64,000 bases of DNA. Source: JAZTYK01 sp045636925. GTDB lineage: Bacteria > Bacillota > Clostridia > Oscillospirales > Butyricicoccaceae. Both the position numbers and the translations under genes were made by a program. The stretch spans positions 22,897 through 86,896 of the forward strand of contig JAZTYK010000025.1 of assembly GCA_045636925.1 (NCBI GenBank), in the 5' to 3' direction. The notes beneath the pieces are model-generated. The model did not search any database. It was not told where the DNA came from and saw only the letters and a list, made by a program, of their open reading frames with translations. Shown here one piece after another: positions 43,029-49,770 of the stretch. Each line of letters starts with the position of its first letter. Position 1 is the first letter of the stretch.

Positions 43029-43121
43029 GTAAAGGCACGAAAATTTCTCAAATGCAGATTTTACTTCTCTTCTGTTCTGTGCTATACTAATAACAAGTTC
43101 ATGCTGAAAAGGCGGTATTCC

Positions 43122-43961
43122 ATGTTAAAAAAAGCCTATCTTGAAATCACAAATGCCTGCAACCTGCGTTGCAGTTTTTGTCATGGCACCAAACGGGAAA
43201 TCAAGTATCTGTCCATCGAAGAGTTTACGCTTGCCGCTTCCAAACTGCGGGATGTGACCGAATACTTATATTTTCATCTCATGGGTGAGCCGCTGCTGCA
43301 TCCGCAGCTTGCCGCGTTCTTTCGTATCGCAGGTGAACTGGGCTTTAAGGTGATCCTCACCACCAACGGCACGCTGCTGCCGCAAAAGAAAGACCTTCTT
43401 TTGTCCGCCAAGCCTCTGCACAAGGTAAGCATTTCCCTGCATTGCTACGAGGCCAACGACATTGGTCTTTCGCTGGAAGATTACCTGCAGCACTGCTTTG
43501 ATTTTTGCGCCAAGGCAGCCGAGCAAGGCATCGTCGCCGTCATGCGCCTGTGGAACATCGGCGGTGAGGACAGCTTAAACCGCACCATTTTGGATGCCAT
43601 GCACGCGCAGTTCCCCGGAGAATGGGCGAAGACCCGTTCCGGCTTTCGCCTGCAGAACCGGGTATTTCTGGAGTGGGGCGAGCGTTTTGATTGGCCCGAC
43701 CCGGAGGCTGATTATGTTGGCAGTGCCCATACCTGCTACGGTCTGCGTGATCAAATCGGCATTTTGTCAAATGGCACGGTAGTCCCCTGCTGTCTGGATG
43801 CCGAGGGCAACATCCCCTTGGGCAATATTTTTACCGATGCTCTTGCCGATATTCTTGCTTCTCCCCGGGCAGTAGCGCTGAAGCGCTCCTTTGAAAACCG
43901 CAATGTCACCGAAGAACTGTGCCTCCGCTGCGGCTATGCAGGACGGATGGTAAAAAAATAG
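43122..43961 (+). CDS. Short radical SAM/SPASM-type protein
   Basis: 279 residues from ATG 43122 (AAGGCGG upstream; ATG 43101 is in frame and possible). The SAM-cluster motif CNLRCSFC is at about 13-20, followed by YLYFHLMGEPLLHP and ILTTNGTLL. The C-terminal part, GILSNGTVVPCCLDAEGNIPLGNIF then CLRCG, is a reduced SPASM/twitch domain with four Cys. Neither a precursor peptide nor a partner enzyme is adjacent. Could modify a peptide or protein, or act on a small molecule; substrate unknown. Confidence 0.82.
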   Translation: MLKKAYLEITNACNLRCSFCHGTKREIKYLSIEEFTLAASKLRDVTEYLYFHLMGEPLLHPQLAAFFRIAGELGFKVILTTNGTLLPQKKDLLLSAKPLHKVSISLHCYEANDIGLSLEDYLQHCFDFCAKAAEQGIVAVMRLWNIGGEDSLNRTILDAMHAQFPGEWAKTRSGFRLQNRVFLEWGERFDWPDPEADYVGSAHTCYGLRDQIGILSNGTVVPCCLDAEGNIPLGNIFTDALADILASPRAVALKRSFENRNVTEELCLRCGYAGRMVKK

Positions 43962-43964
43962 CAG

Positions 43965-44000
43965 AAACGGACGTTGGAACATGTTCCAGCGTCCGTTTTT
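43965..44000 (+). terminator. Terminator of the radical SAM gene
   Basis: AAACGGACGTTGGAAC / GTTCCAGCGTCCGTTTTT, one mismatch, T run. Confidence 0.87.
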
Positions 44001-44013
44001 CCATAAAAAAGTT

Positions 44014-44045
44014 AAAAAACCGAAGGTTTTCACCTTCGGTTTTTT
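44014..44045 (-). terminator. Terminator of the tRNA transcript
   Basis: AAAAAACCGAAGG / CCTTCGGTTTTTT directly after the CCA end of tRNA-Tyr on the minus strand; symmetrical A and T runs. Confidence 0.85.
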
Positions 44046-44129
44046 GGTGGGAGCGGGTGGATTCGAACCACCGTAGACATTGTCAACAGATTTACAGTCT
44101 GCCCCCTTTGGCCACTCGGGAACACTCCC
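44045..44129 (-). tRNA. tRNA-Tyr (anticodon GTA)
   Basis: 85 bases including encoded CCA. Acceptor GGGAGTG pairs with CGCTCCC; anticodon loop ACTGTAAAT reads GTA; a long variable arm of the class II type (TTGACAATGTCTAC) and the T-loop GGTTCGAATCC are present. Confidence 0.96.
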
Positions 44130-44160
44130 ATGTTCCGCATATTCTATTGTACGCGATTGG

Positions 44161-44236
44161 TGGAGCTGGTGGACGGATTCGAACCCCCGACCTGCTGATT
44201 ACAAATCAGCTGCTCTACCGGCTGAGCTACACCAGC
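44161..44236 (-). tRNA. tRNA-Thr (anticodon TGT)
   Basis: 76 bases including encoded CCA. Acceptor GCTGGTG/CACCAGC, anticodon stem-loop CTGATTTGTAATCAG with TGT, T-loop GGGTTCGAATCC. It is transcribed before tRNA-Tyr from the promoter at 44264-44292. Confidence 0.96.
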
Positions 44237-44263
44237 ACATGTCGCCTTTAGAACGCAATATGT

Positions 44264-44292
44264 ATTGTAACACAGCTGGCTTCAAATTGCAA
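44264..44292 (-). promoter_or_regulatory. Promoter of the tRNA-Thr/tRNA-Tyr transcript
   Basis: Minus strand TTGCAA (44287-44292), 17 bases, TACAAT (44264-44269), about 28 bases before the tRNA-Thr 5' end. Confidence 0.75.
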
Positions 44293-44311
44293 GTGTTTTT
44301 TTGCAATTTTA

Positions 44312-44983
44312 TCAATAATTTTCTTCTTCCTTTTCCAGCCCGGCAGACACACTGTGCAACAGGGTAAACAAAGAAGGTGCCAGCTGCGGATACTGCTGCT
44401 GCAGTGCTGCAATATTCAGCTGCATTTCCGGAGACTCCTTGCTGTTCGCCAGCTTGCGCAGCATCACTTCGCTGCGCTTGAGGTGCAGATCGCACAGTTC
44501 GGAATAATTAAAATCTGCTGCCGGGAACACATCGCTGCGGGACTCCTGTCCCATGGCATACACCATACGGAATGCTTTGTAAAAGGCGGTGCAAAGGTAC
44601 TCAGATACACCAAGCACCAGATCATTGTCGCACTTACCCAAAGCTTCATACAACAATGCCGTAGAATTGACCAGCAGCTTTTTATTCAGCATCGCAGTGG
44701 CGCTGCCGCGCAGGATATTATCCTTTTTCTCCGAGCTGTCTGCCACATCATTTGCCAAAATCACGCCGCCGTCACGAGCCATGGTTCGACCCAACAGATA
44801 GTCTGCTGAAACACCATAGTAATCAGCGGCACGTACTACAAACTGTAAACCGGGTTCACGGACACCGTTTTCATAGTGCGACAACAAAGCCTGGGAGACC
44901 CCAAGCTCAGAGGCAGCTTTCCGCTGACTGATTTTCTTTTCCTGACGCAATAAGCTCAGCGTCCGGGGAAAATCCTGCACCAT
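44312..44983 (-). CDS. XRE-family transcriptional regulator
   Basis: 223 residues. An N-terminal helix-turn-helix (about 7-65): LSLLRQEKKISQRKAASELGVSQALLSHYENG, then DYYGVSADYLLGRT, the usual end of a Cro/CI-type domain. The C-terminal 150 residues are helical and of unknown ligand. It is transcribed away from the YbaK gene. Target unknown. Confidence 0.85.
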   Translation of the reverse strand: MVQDFPRTLSLLRQEKKISQRKAASELGVSQALLSHYENGVREPGLQFVVRAADYYGVSADYLLGRTMARDGGVILANDVADSSEKKDNILRGSATAMLNKKLLVNSTALLYEALGKCDNDLVLGVSEYLCTAFYKAFRMVYAMGQESRSDVFPAADFNYSELCDLHLKRSEVMLRKLANSKESPEMQLNIAALQQQYPQLAPSLFTLLHSVSAGLEKEEENY

Positions 44984-45197
44984 AACCCTTTTACGCTTCC
45001 TTTCGACATTGTTTTATTATAATACCACCCCTTTTTGCCCTTGTAAAGAGCTTTCTGTTCAACTTTTCGTAATATTTATCACAAATTTTTTTGACATGTT
45101 TTCCAGTATTTCTGCGGGTTTTTGGGTTTTGGTTCACCCAAATTTTGGAAATACACAAGATGTGCGAAAGACTTTGGTTTTTTGCCCCATATACGGC

Positions 45198-45226
45198 TTG
45201 TATTTATCCACAAAGAGGTATATAAT
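45198..45226 (+). promoter_or_regulatory. Promoter of the YbaK-like gene
   Basis: TTGTAT, 17-base spacer, consensus TATAAT (45221-45226); AAAGGAG and ATG follow at 45276. Confidence 0.75.
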
Positions 45227-45275
45227 GTTGAACAAACACAGATTTCATCGTTTTTTCGTAAAGGAGATAAATCTT

Positions 45276-45761
45276 ATGTCCATTGAAAAAGTTCGCGCAT
45301 ACTTTGCCCCCCTGGGCCGTGAAAAAGACATTCTGGAGTTTTCTGTTTCCAGTGCTACGGTGGAACTGGCCGCACAGGCTGTTGGTGTAGAAGGCGCCCG
45401 TATTGCCAAGACTCTGGCATTTGCCGACAAAGATGGCGGCTGCCTGCTGGTGGTTGCCGCCGGCGACGGCAAAATCAGCAACCGCCGCTTTAAGGACACC
45501 TTTGGCTTTAAGGCAAAGATGCTGTCCCATGACGATACCGCTGCCATGACCGGTCATGCCGTGGGCGGTGTTTGCCCCTTTGCCCTGCCCGAACATGTCA
45601 CCGTTTACTGTGACCGCTCCATGCAGCGCTTCCAGACGGTGTTTCCCGCCGCCGGCAGCTCCAACTCTGCCATTGAGCTGACCTGCGACGAGCTGTTCCA
45701 GTACGCCAACGCCAAAGCATGGGTAGATGTCTGCGACATTCCCCAGCCCGATGCCGAATAA
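45276..45761 (+). CDS. YbaK/ProX-type aminoacyl-tRNA deacylase
   Basis: 161 residues from ATG 45276 (AAAGGAG upstream). The YbaK/EbsC fold is visible in VEGARIAKTLAFAD, the Lys after the IAKT-type turn, and the GHAVGGVCPFALPE motif that closes the active site. These proteins hydrolyse mischarged tRNAs such as Cys- or Ala-tRNA-Pro. Single gene. Confidence 0.88.
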   Translation: MSIEKVRAYFAPLGREKDILEFSVSSATVELAAQAVGVEGARIAKTLAFADKDGGCLLVVAAGDGKISNRRFKDTFGFKAKMLSHDDTAAMTGHAVGGVCPFALPEHVTVYCDRSMQRFQTVFPAAGSSNSAIELTCDELFQYANAKAWVDVCDIPQPDAE

Positions 45762-45904
45762 TCGATCGTAATAGCAACAGCGCTTGCTGCGGCATGCGCT
45801 GTTTTTTAGTTTTTTAACTTTTTGTAAAAGCCCTTTTCTTTTCATCATGCTTATGCTATGATACGCCTCGCGCAAAATCAAAGTACTGTTCTGAGTTTAA
45901 TTTC

Positions 45905-46398
45905 ATGCAGGTTTTAACCGATATTCTTTTTTACATACCACCATGCCCACGCCCAAACCCTTTGGCATGTTCCATTTGGTTTTCTGTGTCTTTACCGAAA
46001 CCGTGGGTGTGAACCTGCAGACCATGATCTGGCACGGCAGTATGGTCAGCGTTGGTATTTATCTGCTGCACAGCGGCTATGTTCCCTCTTCCCATGACAC
46101 CCTGCGCCGCGCTGTGCCCATGTTTATCTTTACGGTAGCTGTGGCATGCATCATGAACGAAGTGGTCTATCATTTCGATTTGTCCAACGAGGAAACCTTC
46201 AACATGTTCTATATCAGCCAGCACTTTGAGTCGGTGCTGCCGGTGTATTCCATCATTCACGAAACATTGCCTTTTGCATTGAGTCTGCTGATTTACATCC
46301 TTGGCTTTACCGCCGCAGCCGGCATTGTGGTATTTATTTTCCATCTGTTGGAAAAGCTGTATCTGCATCTTCGCCGCCGTAAAAAGGCCGAAGTATAA
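45905..46398 (+). pseudogene. Decayed YwaF-family membrane protein gene
   Basis: The readable frame from ATG 45943 encodes 151 residues with no ribosome site. Its N-terminal PFGMFHLVF matches the very start of YwaF-type proteins, but it jumps at once to VFTETVGVNLQTMIWHGSM, which belongs in the second half, so roughly 90 residues of membrane helices seem to be missing in frame. An ATG at 45905 starts MQVLTDILF in another frame, and the two would join with a one-base change in the T6 run before 45935. The C-terminal half (helices, NMFYISQHF, LPVYSIIHE) is intact. Either a pseudogene or a shortened gene; I favour pseudogene. Confidence 0.6.
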
Positions 46399-46400
46399 CA

Positions 46401-46431
46401 AAAATCCTGCCGCAAGCGGCAGGATTTTTTT
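46401..46431. terminator. Bidirectional terminator
   Basis: AAAATCCTGCCGC / GCGGCAGGATTTTTTT between the YwaF remnant and the Sua5-CoaE gene. Confidence 0.85.
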
Positions 46432-46435
46432 GTTC

Positions 46436-48052
46436 TTACAGTACGCCGTAACGTCCCAGCAGATTTTCCAGTTGCTGGCGGAAGTTTTCGGTATCTCCGT
46501 CATTCCGCACCAGCGCATCGCAATGGGCGGCATAATAGGCATCATCAGGCTGTGCGTCCAGTCTTGCCTTGGCACGGACGGTATCAATGCCGTCCCGCCG
46601 GCAAATGCGCTGCAGGCAGGTCTCCCGCGGCGCTGTGACACCAACGGTCAAGGTGCAGTCACGGTCAATGCCGCTTTCAAACAACAGCGGTACATCCAGC
46701 ACCACCAGCTTGCCGGCATATTCCCGGGTGCGCCGCAGCATCTCCTGCCGCACGGCACCGTGGGTCATGGCATTCAGGTCCAGCCGCGCCTGTTCATCTG
46801 CAAAGACGATCTCGCCCAGCTTCTTCCGATCCAGGGCGCCATTCTGCACCACGCCGGGGAATCGGGCTTCCAGCTTTTGCAGCAACCACTGCTGCCGGAT
46901 CATCTCGTGATAAATGGCATCGGCATCCAGCACCAGAGCTCCGGCATCTCGCAGCATCTCTGACAAGGTGCTCTTACCGCTGCCGCTGGGACCGGTGATG
47001 CCGATCACCATTTTTTCCGTGCAAGTCCTGGAAGCAAAGCCCGCAGCTTTGCGCAGGCGATTGACCGTAGCAGCATTAGCGCCGTAAGCGCGGGGGCACT
47101 GCGCCAAAATACGCTTGGCCCTGGTACCGTCAAACTTTCGCAGCAAGGCGAACAGTCTGCGGGCATGGGTCTTGTGATCCCAGCTGTGGCCCAAGCTGTA
47201 TACCCGGCAGGTATGGGCAGCCTTCAACGCGGGATAATATTCTTCAAAGCACAAAATGCCGTCATAGGCCTGTCCTGCTTCGTCTGCCAGCACGGCATAG
47301 CTTTCTTCTGGCGCGCCCTCGAACAGCAGCACCGGTGCCTTGGGCGCATAATGCCGATACTTCATGCCGGGAGCTTTGGGCTGTTCTCCCGCCTCCAGCG
47401 AACGGGTGACGGCAGCATCGGTATGGGCTTTGCCCATGACAGCGGCAATCATTTCTTCGGTAATGGCGCCGGGACGCAGCACCTGGGGATATTCCCCCGT
47501 CATGTCCACCACGGTGGATTCTACGCCCACCTGACTGGCGCCGCCGTCCAGAATGGCAGCGATGCGTCCGTCCATATCCCGGGCGGTGTCCTTTGCGGTG
47601 GTGGGCGAAGGCTTGCCCGACAAATTGGCCGACGGCGCGGCCAACGGCACACCGGCAGCACGAATGACAGCACGGGCGATGGGATGGCTGGGCATACGAA
47701 TGCCCACGGTATCCAGTCCGGCGCTGACATCGTCGGGAACGATGTCACTTTTCCGGACGATCATGGTCAGCGGACCGGGCCAAAAGGCCTCTGCCATCTT
47801 CCAGACCCCCTCGGGGATCTCCCGGGCAAGGGGACCGATCTGCTGCAGATCAGCAATGTGCACGATCAGCGGATTATCCTGGGGTCTGCCCTTGGCGGCA
47901 TAAATAGCCGCCGCACCGTCGGGAGACAGGGCATTGGCCGCCAGCCCGTACACCGTTTCGGTGGGAATGGCAACCAGCTGTCCCTCTGCCAGCAGTTTAC
48001 CGGCCAGGGCAATGTCTTTTGGATTTTTCCCCTTTAAATACAGGGTTTCCAT
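46436..48052 (-). CDS. Sua5 (threonylcarbamoyl-AMP synthase) fused to CoaE
   Basis: 538 residues in one uninterrupted frame. Residues 1 to about 347 are a complete Sua5/YwlC protein: IPTETVYGLAANAL, KGRPQDNPLIVHI, PSANLSGKPSPTTAKD, and the C-terminal Sua5 domain after APGMKYRHYAPKAPV; it makes threonylcarbamoyl-AMP for t6A in tRNAs. Residues 348-538 are a complete dephospho-CoA kinase: MVIGITGPSGSGKST (P-loop), LDADAIYHEM, and VLDVPLLFESG; it makes CoA. Each part has its normal family length, so this is a head-to-tail fusion. A separate internal start at Met 348 is possible but has only a weak CGGA site. prfA follows upstream, the usual sua5 neighbour. Confidence 0.9.
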   Translation of the reverse strand: METLYLKGKNPKDIALAGKLLAEGQLVAIPTETVYGLAANALSPDGAAAIYAAKGRPQDNPLIVHIADLQQIGPLAREIPEGVWKMAEAFWPGPLTMIVRKSDIVPDDVSAGLDTVGIRMPSHPIARAVIRAAGVPLAAPSANLSGKPSPTTAKDTARDMDGRIAAILDGGASQVGVESTVVDMTGEYPQVLRPGAITEEMIAAVMGKAHTDAAVTRSLEAGEQPKAPGMKYRHYAPKAPVLLFEGAPEESYAVLADEAGQAYDGILCFEEYYPALKAAHTCRVYSLGHSWDHKTHARRLFALLRKFDGTRAKRILAQCPRAYGANAATVNRLRKAAGFASRTCTEKMVIGITGPSGSGKSTLSEMLRDAGALVLDADAIYHEMIRQQWLLQKLEARFPGVVQNGALDRKKLGEIVFADEQARLDLNAMTHGAVRQEMLRRTREYAGKLVVLDVPLLFESGIDRDCTLTVGVTAPRETCLQRICRRDGIDTVRAKARLDAQPDDAYYAAHCDALVRNDGDTENFRQQLENLLGRYGVL

Positions 48053-48091
48053 ATGATCCCTCTACTCTCTGTCTAAGTCGCAATTGTTTCA

Positions 48092-49159
48092 TTATGCCTG
48101 CAGATTCTGCAGCTTTTCTGCCTGATCCGCGGCAGCCAGCGCATCGATGATCTCGTCCAGATCGCCGTTCATCACCTGCTCCAGACGATAAATGGTAAGG
48201 CCGATGCGGTGATCGGTCAGCCGTCCCTGGGGGAAGTTGTAGGTGCGGATGCGTCCGCTGCGGTCGCCGGTTCCCACCTGACTGCGGCGGGTGTCCGCAC
48301 GCTCGGCCTCGGCCTCGGCACGCTTGGCTTCCAACAGACGGGAACGCAGGATCTTCATGGCTCGCTCACGGTTTTTGTGCTGGCTGCGCTCATCCTGGCA
48401 CTCCACCACCACACCGGTGGGCAGATGGGTAATGCGGATGGCGGATTCGGTCTTATTCACGTGCTGACCGCCGGCACCGCCGCTGCGGTAGGTGTCGATC
48501 TGCAGGTCGGCAGGATTGATCTCCATATCCACTTCTTCTGCCTCAGGCAGTACGGCTACCGTAGCGGCAGAGGTCTGGATACGACCCTGGCTTTCGGTAT
48601 CGGGCACACGCTGTACCCGGTGGGTGCCGCTTTCAAACTTCAGTCTGGACCAGGCACCCTTACCCTCTACGGCAAAGGAAACTTCCTTGATGCCGCCCAG
48701 TTCGGTTTCGTTGATGTTCATGATCTCTACGGAGAAGCGATGCGCCTCGGCATACATGCTGTACATGCGCAGCAGGTCTGCGGCAAAGAGTGCTGCCTCC
48801 TCGCCACCCACGCCGGCACGGATCTCCATGATGACGCTCTTTTCATCGCTTTCATCCTTGGGCAGCAACAGCACCCGAATGGCCTGCTCCTGCTCCTCCC
48901 GCTGCTGTTTCAGGCTGAGACTCTCCTGGGCAGCCAGCGCCCGCAGTTCGGGATCGCTTTCCTGCTCCAGTTCCTTGGCCTGCTCCAGTTCTTCGCTTAG
49001 CTGCTTCCAGCGGCGATAGGCATCCACCACCGGCTGCAGTTCTTTCTGCTCCTTCAGCAGCTTGGCCGCCCGGGGCGGATCTTGATACAGGTCACCGTCA
49101 GAAAGCAGTGTTTCCACCTCTGCAAGGCGAACTTCGATCTGTTCCAGCTTTTCAAACAT
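48092..49159 (-). CDS. prfA: Peptide chain release factor 1
   Basis: 355 residues from ATG 49159 (AAAGGAG eight bases upstream). The GGAGGQHVNKTESA loop carries the GGQ that triggers peptide release; ESQGRIQTSAATVAVLPEAEE and RSGRIRTYNFPQGRLTDHRIGL are class I release-factor blocks. Terminates at UAA/UAG. Adjacent to sua5-coaE, 39 bases apart, the conserved prfA-(prmC)-sua5 neighbourhood with prmC missing. Confidence 0.96.
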   Translation of the reverse strand: MFEKLEQIEVRLAEVETLLSDGDLYQDPPRAAKLLKEQKELQPVVDAYRRWKQLSEELEQAKELEQESDPELRALAAQESLSLKQQREEQEQAIRVLLLPKDESDEKSVIMEIRAGVGGEEAALFAADLLRMYSMYAEAHRFSVEIMNINETELGGIKEVSFAVEGKGAWSRLKFESGTHRVQRVPDTESQGRIQTSAATVAVLPEAEEVDMEINPADLQIDTYRSGGAGGQHVNKTESAIRITHLPTGVVVECQDERSQHKNRERAMKILRSRLLEAKRAEAEAERADTRRSQVGTGDRSGRIRTYNFPQGRLTDHRIGLTIYRLEQVMNGDLDEIIDALAAADQAEKLQNLQA

Positions 49160-49302
49160 ACCCGGATCTCCTTTCACGCATACCAAAGGGCAGCTGTACA
49201 AACAATTTCTTACAACATTTTATTATACATGAAATGATAGGCAAAAACAAGGTTTGGTATACAAGAAAGGGAAAAAGCCATACTACCTGCGAGGTGATCG
49301 CA

Positions 49303-49479
49303 ATGAATAAACGCCAACGCAAAAAAAGCCACAAGCTTTACCTCTCTGACCGTGGCGATTCCCCTGTGGTAGTGCCGGCAGGTCGCCGGGCAGACAAACG
49401 CGGTTACGGCGGCATTCCCGTTCCCTCGGACGAAAGCATCCGGGAAGCGTTTCTTTGGGTGCAGGAACACCAGCAGTAA
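49303..49479 (+). CDS. Small basic protein of unknown function
   Basis: 58 residues from ATG 49303 with GAGG nine bases upstream. Basic N-terminal half (MNKRQRKKSHKLYL), then GYGGIPVPSDESIREAF. No hydrophobic segment. I do not recognise it; the ribosome site and 12-base gap to the next small gene support it as real. Confidence 0.6.
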   Translation: MNKRQRKKSHKLYLSDRGDSPVVVPAGRRADKRGYGGIPVPSDESIREAFLWVQEHQQ

Positions 49480-49491
49480 AGGGGTTTTATC

Positions 49492-49677
49492 ATGATGAAA
49501 CACATGGCATTCTGGGGCTCTGCAGCCCTGGGCTTCATGGCCGGAGCCGTAGCCGGTTCTGCTATGATGAGCATGGACAACAGTACCACCGGCAAGCGCA
49601 TCAAACGCAGCGCCAAAAAGGCCGCGCATTCCATGGGCGAACTGGCAGAAGATCTCACCGATTGGATGCAGAGCTGA
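49492..49677 (+). CDS. Small YtxH-like membrane protein
   Basis: 61 residues: one hydrophobic, Gly/Ala/Met-rich helix (about 6-27, GSAALGFMAGAVAGSAMM) followed by a basic amphipathic tail with KRSAKKAAHSMGELAEDL. The layout resembles YtxH-type general-stress proteins. Transcribed with the 58-residue gene upstream and closed by a strong terminator. Confidence 0.65.
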   Translation: MMKHMAFWGSAALGFMAGAVAGSAMMSMDNSTTGKRIKRSAKKAAHSMGELAEDLTDWMQS

Positions 49678-49679
49678 AG

Positions 49680-49713
49680 ACAAGAGGCAAGCCGCGGCTT
49701 GCCTCTTGTTTTT
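49680..49713 (+). terminator. Terminator of the small-gene pair
   Basis: ACAAGAGGCAAGCC / GGCTTGCCTCTTGTTTTT. Confidence 0.9.
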
Positions 49714-49770
49714 ATATTGGACATATCCCCCTGCCCCTTTGCATAACTTGTACCATCGGAGGCGATGGAC

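Noticed and set aside
47009..47011. Met 348 as the start of a separate coaE gene
   Set aside because: The frame is continuous from sua5 with no stop, and the upstream sequence has only a weak ribosome site; annotated as fusion, with separate initiation left open.
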